From the NCBI GenBank assembly GCA_037176845.1, contig JAYKXP010000054.1:248001-312000 (forward strand): 64,000 nt of DNA, read 5' to 3'. Each line of letters opens with the position of its first letter. Position 1 is the first letter of the stretch. Shown here piece after piece: positions 46,069 through 55,834 of this stretch. The DNA comes from Paramarasmius palmivorus (lineage: Eukaryota > Basidiomycota > Agaricomycetes > Agaricales > Marasmiaceae). The position numbers and the translations under genes were made by a program. The notes below the pieces were generated by a model. It worked only from the letters and a program-made list of their open reading frames with translations. It searched no databases and was not told where the DNA came from.

Positions 46069-49000
46069 ATGCTCTCAAGTCTGTCTTTTGAGGCTCTCGA
46101 AGCTCCTGTCCGACTGACAGCAGCCCTTGTTGTCGCGACATGTGTAGTCTTCTTCGTTTTTCTTAGTCTGACTCCGCAACTCAAGTTCATCTGGTATTGC
46201 TTCATCAAACCTCTCGGGGCTCATGGACACCAAAAGTCGCGTTTAGACAAGGTATATTGTGACCTATCATCGTTTTGTTACTGTTCTGACTTACTAGTTT
46301 ATAGTTTTACGAAGGTCAAGCTGATGGTTTGTTTTAGTTGCTGTCACCTTTCACTGGTCTTTAATTACTTTTGTTTAGTGTACGACGCGACCCGCAAAGG
46401 TTTATTACGAGGGAGGAAGACGATGCTCAACTTGTCAGCTGCTCATTTGAAGGACCTTCGCAACGCGTCCTCTGATAGCAACCGCCGTCTCGTCTGGATC
46501 GATATTGGCGGGGGAACTGGTACGTCGGCTCGTACACTGTTGCACTGACACGTATGTACTAATATTATTCGCCTATCTGTAGGTCACAACATCGAGCTCA
46601 TGAATGAATTCTTCCCCATCTCTTCCTTCGATGCCATATATCTTATCGACTTGTGCGAGCCCTTGCTCCAGGTTGCCCGCAAGCGATTCGCCGAGCGCGG
46701 TTGGAATAATGTCCACATCCTTTGTCAAGATGCTTCCGACTTCACTCTCCCCGAGTGGTTGGATGGTGCGGAGGCCAAAGGTAGTGTCAGTTTCGTGACA
46801 TTGAGCTATTCTTTATCCATGGTATGTCACCATTATTTGACCGTGCGTTCGGGACTTGAAATGAACTGGTTATTGTTAGATACCCAATTTCTATACCCTT
46901 TTGGATCGCGTGGACTATGTACTCTCCCCTCAGGACGGTTTGATCGGTGTAGTCGATTTCTATACCGCTGGCAAGCAGTCCTCGCTACACGAAAAGGCCA
47001 TTGGAGGGGAGAAGAAGGAATGCGGCTGGTTGTCTCGCTGGTTCTGGCAGATTTGGTTCGATGTGAGTGATCAGCCTTCTTTCATTTCACAGGAGTTGAA
47101 CTTCTTCTAGTTTGACAACGTACGTTAGTGAAGTCTCCCCTTGATATCACCTAAGAGCCAATCAAGGTACATTTGGGTCCGGCGCGAAGATCATATTTGG
47201 AGTACCGTTTCGGAACTGTAAGTTTCTTCTCGTCTGCCACTGCCAATCGGCGATTCACATTTGACGGTTTAGATTAAGAGCTATAACGGCAGGAACAAAT
47301 TTGTACTGCCATTCATCGTCAGAATGTACGTATCTTGCTCTTTTGGTTCTGCCAGATGCTTACTGTGGTTTAGCCCTTATTATATATGGCTAGGAAGACC
47401 ACGATCCGCAGATGTTTCTCGCCATTGTCATGCATTTGAAGTAGAGGGAGGAAACACAATTGGTAACTGCTCCCCCGGATCTGCCTCTGGTCTTATGAAG
47501 GGGACAGAAAACATTCCTCCCCTTGACCTTGGGGAAGCCATGATAAGTAACGAAGGCAAAGAAAAGCCCGACGCAGTGGTCATAAATGTAACGCCTCCAC
47601 TCAGTTCTTTCCATTATCACGTCAACTCTGTGCGTCATACACTTTCATTCTCTGGCCCGCCTTTCTTATTTGTGTATTTAGCCTTGGAGGCTTCCCTACT
47701 ATGAAAGCCCGGTTCACAAAGAATTCAGAACCTTCATCTATTCGTTTACCTGGGTCGGTTTGCTTTGCTCGCTTTTTGACAATATTGACTGGTCATTGGC
47801 CAATAGGAAGATCCAGCAGTAGATATGATGCACCTTGACCTCTCGAAGGACGACACCATGTTTGTGATTACCTCTGCCGGCGATAATGCACTTCATTATG
47901 CTTTGTCTGCTTCCCCTCGAAGGGTAAGATCTCAATTCGTAATCAAAGTTTGTCGTATTCACTCGGGTCGTAATCAGATACATTGTGTCGACATGAACCC
48001 CTGGTACCGACATGTTTTTCAGCTTCCTGCTTTGACGCTGAAACAGAGAATCTAGTCAAGGACATCTCATGGAGCTCAAGCTAGCGGCAATCAAGAGCCT
48101 GGTTTACGAGGATTTCTTCGCTCTCTTCGGACAGGGTCGACACCCGAACTTTCGCGCCTTGTTGGATCGCAAGATTTCGCCCCATCTGTCTTCAAGCGCG
48201 TACCAGTTCTGGCGCATAAACTCGCTGTCATTCTCATCAAGCTTCTACCTCCATGGATACAGCGGCTGGGCGTTGCGCATTGCCAGTATTCTGTTTAAGC
48301 TGGCAGGCGTTCATGACGATGTCAAACGATTATGCGAATGCAAGACGTTGAATGAGCAGGTCGAGATATGGGCGAATAAGCTGAAGCCGGTATTGTTAAA
48401 CCCGGCAGTCGTGGCCTTAGCCCATTCGCCTATTTTCTGCTGGAATGCGCTCGGGGTGCCTTTGAACCAGAGACAGATGGTCCTCGACGAAGGCGAGTAT
48501 TTCATTCTTCAATTCTCGTACTCAATATCTGATTCCTGTCAAGGTGGGGTCTACAATTATTTACGTGACACATTTGAACCACTCGTGTCAACATACTTGT
48601 TCAAAACGAGCAATTACTTTTATCGTCTCGTGTGTACAGCTCTTTGTGTACAGGCGGTGCATCGCTAAAGCTACCGACAGGCATTATTGGGGCACTATAC
48701 GCACGAGTCCTGTCCATCATATCTCACACGAGCTGGATTCGAGGCTTTGAAAGCAGGCGATGGCCAAGTTCTGGATACATTCAGATTACATACTGACTCG
48801 ATCATGAAGTAAGTCTCTTTTATGTCGTATCTAACAATGCTATTGTATTCATGGCGCTGCAGTGTACTCAGAGGGCTCTCGTCATCGTCGCTAACACGGG
48901 TGCTCATAATGGACCATCTCGACTGGTTTTCCTCCGATTCAAAAGATGTAGACGATGAGATCAAGGAATTTGCCCGAGTAGTGTCGCCTGGCGGGTATGT

Positions 49001-49208
49001 CTTCTGGAGATCAGCCTCCAGAGAACCTTGGTATAATAAGGTTTTTGAATGTTTTGGTTTCAAACTTGAAGAAGTAGGCGTGAGGCAGGGTTCAGAGGTT
49101 GCATTAGACCGAGTGAATATGTGCGACATTAATCAGTTTTTGTGGCCTGGTCTTCTCTAACCCTTTGGTTGTAGGTATGCTTCCTTCTGGAAAGCCGTAA
49201 GGGCTTAG
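46069..49208 (+). CDS. BTA1: Betaine-lipid (DGTS) synthase, BTA1-type two-domain enzyme
   Basis: Makes diacylglyceryl-N,N,N-trimethylhomoserine, a phosphorus-free membrane lipid that replaces phosphatidylcholine when phosphate is short. N-terminal helix LTAALVVATCVVFFVFLSL, then the BtaB-like methyltransferase part (YDATRKGLLRGRKTML; SAM motif VWIDIGGGTG; AIYLIDLCEPLL). The BtaA-like aminocarboxypropyl-transferase part follows (LDLSKDDTMFVITSAGDNALHYAL, IHCVDMNPCQGHLMELKLAAI, FALFGQGRHPNF, VLIMDHLDWF). The last exon ends NMYASFWKAVRA. More than ten short introns. The order BtaB then BtaA is that of fungal Bta1. It is the last intact cellular gene before the repeat region. Confidence 0.93.
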
Positions 49209-50054
49209 GGGCAAAAAATTGTATGGACTTTTTTAACACATGAATTATACTGAAAACTTCTCAAACAATGTTTAAACATGCTAAATATATACAAAGGTGT
49301 ATCCTACAGAGCAATGTGAATGTATAATTTATAAGGAACAACAGCATGGGGGTAGTCTCGAGAATCCAGACTGACGATACTACCTGACGATCACAAGTGA
49401 TGGCATGGGGGTCCCTGCGGCAACAGAGGATGTACCCCCCTAGTTAGAGTCCCTTGTAAATCAACCCCTCCAACTTCTTAGATTTCGCTGGGCTACCTGG
49501 ACTCCAGGTGTCTTGCTAGATATACCCTTTCCTTCTAAGGAGTAGCTGTCATGAGCCATTCCACCATCTGAGTAGACACACGGGTCGGCTAATGACCATG
49601 AACAGAAATAAATATTAAATCAGGTACCTCTAGCAGTCTATCTATACAATGTCATGACACCATACATTAAAAGCATCTGGTAGCATCTAAGTATTGATAT
49701 TCGCTAGTATTTAATGTCAACCATTAAATACTGTAAATGAGATCTGGATCTCAATCCTCAATACCCGACGCCTGTCCAGAACATTGTGTCTGGAGCGGGA
49801 GGTGGGTGAAGCAATCACAATCTCCCAGACCTAGTTCTGAGTCCCATAATACGATACACCTTATTGTTGTTATTGTCCTCTATTGTCCTGGAGGTATTGA
49901 GTGCGCGTGTAGCAGTGCCAACTGAAATTCAGACTGTGGCCTGTGGCTTTGTGTGAGTGGCCCTGGAAGTTCCATCAAGATATCTGCAGTATAAATACAA
50001 GGCTTGATCTCATGTCAAACCACTCCCAGTCAAGGTTTTGTAGACAGGCCTTCA
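49209..50054. other. Gene-free region left of the copia element
   Basis: 846 bp with no convincing gene. Bases 49706-49732 form a perfect 11-bp inverted repeat around a 5-nt loop (AGTATTTAATG...CATTAAATACT), possibly a relic of a small element. Confidence 0.45.
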
Positions 50055-50465
50055 TGTTAGCAGCAATAATCTAAGCGAGTGGTGAAGCGCCTAACACTTG
50101 ATGTCAAAGCAAGTGGACCGTGATCGACGCCTAAGCGAATCAGCAAGGTCTAAGGACAGTGATTGATGATCGAAAGACTTGTGAAGAGCCTTGGGACTGG
50201 GTTTAGCAGTACTGGTACAAGACAATAGCAAGAGACGATGATATTCAGCAGTAGATATGTACAGTTTATATAGTCCAATGTTCAACAGCATAATACGAAT
50301 ATGTACTAATGAAGATGCCACACCGAGGCAATGGAGTAACAGCAAGAAGCATGGAACCGTGCGGTCAGTGTATAGAACAATGATGAACGAATACGAATAT
50401 CAGAGATGAACAATGTAAAGTAAAGATCATCAAATGAAACCATAAAAGGATAAATAATTCTAACA
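50055..50465 (-). repeat. 3' LTR of the copia-type element
   Basis: 411 bp, same sequence as the 5' LTR. Its first six bases supply the gag stop codon. Confidence 0.93.
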
Positions 50466-52055
50466 CTCCCCTGCAAACCGAGCATAGTTGCTTGCAACTT
50501 GCGAAGTGTTTGACCTTTTGCTGAAGACAATCCTTTTTGTAAGCCAATCCTCCATTGTTTCTTTGATTGCCATGGGTCCCAGCTTATCCGGCTCTTTCTT
50601 TGCTTTTAGGAATTTCTTGCCTGTGGAAGATAATGCATGCATTTCGTCGAATCGGCGAGTGAACACAATCAATCTGCCTAGCATTGAATGAGCTTTCAAA
50701 CAAGTGAGTGTTTGATAGGCGACATCGAAGGTGAAAGAAGGATTTTGGTGGTATGCATAAGCTGCCTTCACTTCATCCATGTTGAGGCATTCAATGCCAT
50801 CAAGTGGTTGGTGGTAACGCTGCGCTACATCCTGTTTCTGCTTCTTGTTTCTCAGCTTTTTGGCCTTTTGGATTTTCTGGGGTGTTTCAGGACCTTTAGA
50901 GTTGTTATTCTTGTCCCAGGGGTTGTCCATTGTGTTGTTGCCAGTTTGAACCATCTCCCAGGTAATGGCATCATCTATATAGCTCCTGTCATTGTCCCCA
51001 TTCTCATGTTCCAATTCTCCAAGCTCTTCCCCATCTTTCCCTGTTTGTGGTTCCTCTTCCTCAGTAGTGTCCCATGGGTCATCCGGCATATCATCCCAGT
51101 CTGACTCTGTATTGTTTGTAGAGCTGGGTGGGCTAGTTGCATCTTGACCAAATTTCACCCCCTCGTCTGATACGTGAGCATGAAATGCTGTTGTAGGGGG
51201 TTTGTCCTTTGGAGTATGGCATGTTGTGACTCTTGCCAACCATGTGTCTGCATCACTTTGCCAATCTAACCGTTCCAGTCCAACTAAAGCTGTGTTCTCT
51301 GTTTTTGGTTCCTGAACAGTGGTGGGGACTGAGGTGTTGGCCTTTGCAGCTATCTGACCAGTGCAGTATCGAGCAATATGCCCCTTCTGTTGGCATTTGT
51401 AGCAAGTAATGCTGCCGTCACTGTTGCGGTGAACACTACCACCAGCTCCTCTTTCTTGGTCTGAGGCTTGGTTGATCTGATCTCTACTTGAGTGTAGAGC
51501 CATGCCTTGTGCTTCTGCTCTAACAGTGGAAATGACCTCGTTGACCTTTAGGTCTCTTCCTGCAGTTCTGCCCATGGAAAAGAGAGCAGTTATGGTGGAA
51601 AGTTGCTTTGGAATGGATGTGATGATGATGTTTATGAACTGGTCATCTGGGACTTCTCCTCCTTTGTTGATGATCATACTGCGAATTTCAAGAAGCTTGT
51701 CCAAATGTTCATCCACCCTTGTTATATCCCTGCATACAAGCAAATGGAGAGATCTAAACAGATATGCTTCTACCAAAGCATTCTTTTGATCAAAATCTCC
51801 TTTCAATGCTTTCCATAGTTCTGCAGTTGACTTTACATCCTTGTACCGGAGGACTATGCTGTTTGGTAGTTTGCTGATGATTGCCCATTTCAATGACCTG
51901 TCATTGCTGGAATTGGTGACTGTCTCTAACAGTTCACTGCATTCAACTGCTTCTGCTGCAGTTTCTATTCGAAACTTCCATGATGCCCAATTCTGGTCCT
52001 TCCCATATGGAATGAGTTGTGTGATTTTTGAGAATGTTTTGTATATGGAAGTCAT
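50460..52055 (-). CDS. gag: Copia-type Gag polyprotein
   Basis: 531 codons, uninterrupted. The N-terminal UBN2/gag-copia region (PYGKDQNWASWKFRIETAAE, TAELWKALKGDFDQKNALVEAYLFRSL, DEHLDKLLEIRSMIINKG) is followed by a CCHC zinc knuckle CYKCQQKGHIARYC, which packages RNA. The 300-residue extension after the knuckle is very acidic and then basic (KIQKAKKLRNKKQKQD). No DTG/DSG protease, HHCC integrase or YxDD polymerase motif is present. The reading frame runs through the polypurine tract and ends on the TAG inside the LTR border. No internal stops, in contrast to the neighbouring decayed genes. Confidence 0.93.
   Translation of the reverse strand: MTSIYKTFSKITQLIPYGKDQNWASWKFRIETAAEAVECSELLETVTNSSNDRSLKWAIISKLPNSIVLRYKDVKSTAELWKALKGDFDQKNALVEAYLFRSLHLLVCRDITRVDEHLDKLLEIRSMIINKGGEVPDDQFINIIITSIPKQLSTITALFSMGRTAGRDLKVNEVISTVRAEAQGMALHSSRDQINQASDQERGAGGSVHRNSDGSITCYKCQQKGHIARYCTGQIAAKANTSVPTTVQEPKTENTALVGLERLDWQSDADTWLARVTTCHTPKDKPPTTAFHAHVSDEGVKFGQDATSPPSSTNNTESDWDDMPDDPWDTTEEEEPQTGKDGEELGELEHENGDNDRSYIDDAITWEMVQTGNNTMDNPWDKNNNSKGPETPQKIQKAKKLRNKKQKQDVAQRYHQPLDGIECLNMDEVKAAYAYHQNPSFTFDVAYQTLTCLKAHSMLGRLIVFTRRFDEMHALSSTGKKFLKAKKEPDKLGPMAIKETMEDWLTKRIVFSKRSNTSQVASNYARFAGEC
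50466..50479 (-). other. Polypurine tract before the 3' LTR
   Basis: Element strand reads GGTTTGCAGGGGAG directly before TGTTAG; expected plus-strand primer. It overlaps the last gag codons. Confidence 0.7.
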
Positions 52056-52205
52056 GTCGTAATAATCTTCTTCGTTGTTGTCTGGTGTCTGATGCTCCTA
52101 CTCCTATAATTGAGAAGCCTTTTCCTTCTTATTAACTTCAGTGATTCCTTTGTAGTCCTTTGGTGTTGCTCCCCTGGCTTTGTTGACGTTCAAGTGTATG
52201 GACCG

Positions 52206-52217
52206 GGGCCCATAACC
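52206..52217 (-). other. Primer-binding site, half-tRNA type (initiator Met)
   Basis: Reads GGTTATGGGCCC on the element strand immediately after the 5' LTR. This is the complement of the anticodon arm (GGGCCCATAACC) of eukaryotic initiator tRNA-Met, the internal fragment primer used by copia and Ty5 rather than a tRNA 3' end. Confidence 0.8.
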
Positions 52218-52628
52218 TGTTAGCAGCAATAATCTAAGCGAGTGGTGAAGCGCCTAACACTTGATGTCAAAGCAAGTGGACCGTGATCGACGCCTAAGCG
52301 AATCAGCAAGGTCTAAGGACAGTGATTGATGATCGAAAGACTTGTGAAGAGCCTTGGGACTGGGTTTAGCAGTACTGGTACAAGACAATAGCAAGAGACG
52401 ATGATATTCAGCAGTAGATATGTACAGTTTATATAGTCCAATGTTCAACAGCATAATACGAATATGTACTAATGAAGATGCCACACCGAGGCAATGGAGT
52501 AACAGCAAGAAGCATGGAACCGTGCGGTCAGTGTATAGAACAATGATGAACGAATACGAATATCAGAGATGAACAATGTAAAGTAAAGATCATCAAATGA
52601 AACCATAAAAGGATAAATAATTCTAACA
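52218..52628 (-). repeat. 5' LTR of the copia-type element
   Basis: 411 bp, TG...CA ends with 6-bp inverted termini; same sequence as the copy at 50055-50465. Confidence 0.93.
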
Positions 52629-52633
52629 CTTCA

Positions 52634-53858
52634 GAGTTGACGTGATGGTCAGTTTTGCTCGCTTGTGGCTTGTGCGATACTGGGTAGTTGGGATCCCAAT
52701 GTAATCTTTGAAGTGACGTGATGCTGGGTCTTGCTCCTTCTTTGTTACATTATTTCATGGCAATGCTTCCTGACACAACATGTTGGTCTCGCTCAGCATT
52801 TAAATCAAGTCATTGTCCAGTTATTCTAGTAAGGAGCAGCATTAGGAGTACTATGGCAATATTTATGGTGCTGCTGGAGCTTCATGGTCGTGTGATTGTA
52901 GGTACTGTTCTGGCGGGCAAGCTGAACCATGAGTACGGTGACTATGGACCTGTGGTGAACATTGTTAAATATCACTTAAATGTAACGTTACATTTAATCG
53001 GCTGCCTTAAATATCTACATATTTTCACTTATACATGCTTATTACCGTTTTATATACTGAAAAACAACCAGCTGCCTTGTGCACACATACAGCCTAGCCC
53101 AACTAGCAAGTACGGTAGAGTCAATAATTTTGGTATAAGCCCTTTTATTGGCTGGGTACAGTAACATTTCAATATAAAGGTGTTGACTTTGTATAAATGG
53201 GTGGCAGGAATCATGATACAGTTTCAGTAAAGTAGTGCGTTCAGCATCATGTGATAGCACGTGTGAACCGTGACCTTGTTGATTACACCGGTCAGTACAT
53301 ACTGTGCACTCTTTCCTTTTGTTTTCATGGCCTTATCCTGACACACTTCTATGGTCTTTCTGGAGCTTGAGGGTAAGCAAGATCATCTCTAGTGTCAATT
53401 GGATGTTCTCTCTGCAGGAGGTCTTCTGGAAATGCATCAGCACCGATTGGAGCTATCCAGAAGACAGTCTTCTGGTAGTACGTCCAATTGACACGCTCTG
53501 TTCTATCCTGCAAGTTTCAAGCACTGACTTTAGTTTTGTCATCTTAGGTTCTTGTTTTGGATTGGATGGGTGGTGAACTAAGCTGTTTGAGTTCTGGGAT
53601 TTTGGTTGGGGTGTGTTATCATCTTTTTTGATACACCAAAATGATACTCAGTTTTGATTCTTGATTATCAGCTTCAATTGCATGAGAATTACCGTACCGT
53701 TAAGATATTCTAACAAGAGGGACAACTGGCCACACCAGGATGCTATTGCAAAGTCTCCAAAGCCTCAAACAGACCATGCTTTTGCCAGTACCCTATTCGT
53801 CATTCTAAGCTAGACCTTGTCACTCCTATTCATTCCCTCTCTCTGCTCTACTTCCACC
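52634..53858. other. Gene-free region between copia element and XPG-like pseudogene
   Basis: About 1.2 kb without a gene. Contains a perfect 22-bp palindrome at 52976-52997 (half-site TTAAATGTAAC) and a long imperfect hairpin at 53393-53494. Confidence 0.5.
53393..53494. repeat. Imperfect foldback hairpin
   Basis: Arms of about 37 bases (53393-53429 and 53457-53494) begin GTGTCAATTGGA and end GTCTTCTGG, pairing over roughly three quarters of positions around a 27-nt loop. Function unknown. Confidence 0.6.
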
Positions 53859-55641
53859 ATGGGTGTCTCTGGATTTTGGCCAGTGCATATGTTTCTTCCT
53901 CAACAGTTCCTGTGTTCAACATTGTTTAGATGGTGAAAGACGCTCGCAAAACTGTGTTGTTCCAGAAATTCTGTGAGGAGCAATGCATTGCCAAAGGATG
54001 GCCCCTAATCATTGGTATCAACGCCAGGTTAGTACAGACTCTGTTGCTTTTATACCTTCTATTGTACTTACTTCTGTGCCACTGTAGCATATTGGCCTAC
54101 CATTGTCCAGCTGCCTCTAACGGCTCTCATTACGACTCACAGTGTGGGCTCAACATTGACATCAAGAGTCTCATCCTGAAGTTTGCCTTTTTATCCCACC
54201 TGCCAGCGTCGTTTGTTCTATTTCTAGATGGGCCAAATTGGGAGGAGTTCAAGCGTGGAAGGAAGGTTGGGATGAAGCCTCACTGGATGACCCCTGAGCT
54301 CATTCAGTTAGCTGAGGCTTTTTGTTTCTTTGTTCACGAGGTATGTTGGTTGCATAGTTATCTGCTTATCGAAAGAACTGATCTGCTGTACAGTGCCCAG
54401 GTGATGCTGAAGTCAAGCTTGTGGACGTTGCTGCTCGCAATGTGATAGATGCTGTCATGACAGATGACAGTGACGCAGTAATATGTGGGGCACTGCTTGT
54501 TATATGCTTGTATGTTGTTTACCCTTTAAATGTCCTGTGCTATCTCTAACTCATTGACAGCCCCGAGGATTATAAGAATCCTGATGTGGTTTCCGTATAT
54601 CATCTGAATGACATTGTTCAACACCCAGCCAAGCCAATTACCAGATATGGGATGCTTCTTTACACTGCACTCATCGGCCATGATGAACTGAAGGAAAAGA
54701 AGAAGAAAGATCAGGTGAGTATCTGGATTGCACAAGAATCTTTTTGTAACACTAACACACATTACTTAGAACTGAGCGAAAGGGTTTGGTGCAACAACTA
54801 TCCTGGCGCTTAACAACACTGAGCTCCCCACCCTGCTTTTTATTACTGCCCACTAAAGCACTGGCCTTAAAGACAAGGATTCTATGAAGGAAATGCAAGT
54901 GTTCAAGGAGAGCTTACAGATGCATCTCTGCACCAATCCACACAGCTTCCTCAAACACAAGCACACCAAACTGGCAGACAATCTTGATAGCGATACCAAC
55001 TTCTGTTCGCGGGTTTTCAAGATCGCCTACCATCTTGTCCATCCCATTGTCTCAGATGTTTCTGCCTCTAATATTGGCGGTGCTTGGTCGAACATTGGTC
55101 TTCCAAACCTTCAAAAGCTTGTCATCCTTTGCATGGATTTCTTCCACTGAGATTGTCAGGGCACTATGGATCATCATTTTTCCCACATCTTCTTTGAAGA
55201 TTTCTGCATCAAATATCTGATGATGGTCAGTTGCATCATGTCTATATTTTAAACATACTGAACATACACACAGATCAGATTCCCCAAACATTCAATGAGT
55301 ACAGATGACTACAAGTCACTAGGCATTGTCGGAATCACAGATGTCAAGGTCACCAAATACGACATTTTCATTTGCGTTCACTTTAACTGCAGCTCCTTGA
55401 CATCGCTTCTTGGGCTCGGAGATTCAGGAAAGCCCCTTGGGGTTTGGGTCTCTTCAGTTATCACATCTCATTTGGTTCCCGAGCTCATGTCACTCTATTA
55501 CAACCTTGGCAATGGTAGATGCCTCAAGACCCCTGGCAATGTGCAGCGCCGTGTTCTGGTTTGTACCTCTGCCTTTGACCATAGAAGCAATGATGACATT
55601 TGCTCTTTCAGATCAAAAAGCTGCTGGGGACTGTAGGTTGA
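53859..55641 (+). pseudogene. XPG/FEN1-like structure-specific nuclease, decayed
   Basis: Starts with the canonical MGVSGFWP and shows the XPG-N region (VKDARKTVLFQKFCEE, PLIIGINAS after splicing, FVLFLDGPNWEEFKRG), the XPG-I region (PGDAEVKL, IDAVMTDDSDAVICGAL), and the downstream helical part (VVSVYHLNDIVQH, GFGATTILAL, LGIVGITDVKV). The closest architecture is the large family of XPG-like proteins in Agaricomycetes genomes. Three in-frame stops interrupt otherwise continuous homology: TGA at 54773-54775, TAA at 54854-54856, TGA at 55148-55150. Each can arise from one C-to-T or G-to-A change. The first catalytic Asp (IDAS in FEN1) is Asn here and an acidic pair is altered (GD for GE). About six introns remain recognisable, so it decayed by point mutation rather than retrocopying. 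Confidence 0.72.
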
Positions 55642-55834
55642 AGAGGATATGATACAGTTATACTTTGTTTGGATAGTTACTACTCTACTCTCATCGTTTG
55701 TAAACAAGTCTATTTATGTAGCAAAAACATGCTGGTCTCAGATAAAACACCACTCTGATAATTGCCACAGACGTTTAGCGAGATGAGTTGAGTACATGAA
55801 ACAAGGACCCCTAATACTCCTGACCCTCTTGCAA

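Larger units (their letters stand above)
50055..52628 (-). mobile_element. Gag-only Ty1/copia-type LTR retrotransposon (2574 bp)
   Basis: Two 411-bp LTRs (50055-50465, 52218-52628) that look identical base for base, each TGTTAG...CTAACA. A 5-bp target-site duplication CTTCA lies at 50050-50054 and 52629-52633. Transcribed right to left. Encodes a single gag open frame and no protease, integrase, reverse transcriptase or RNase H, so it depends on another element. Primer site and polypurine tract are both present. Identical LTRs imply a recent insertion. Confidence 0.93.

Noticed and set aside
50091..50345. 84-codon frame present twice
   Set aside because: It is inside both LTRs, so the duplication reflects LTR identity, not a gene family.
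52718..53164. Open frame right of the copia element
   Set aside because: Cys/Leu-rich chance translation that runs through the 22-bp palindrome; no splice or family support.
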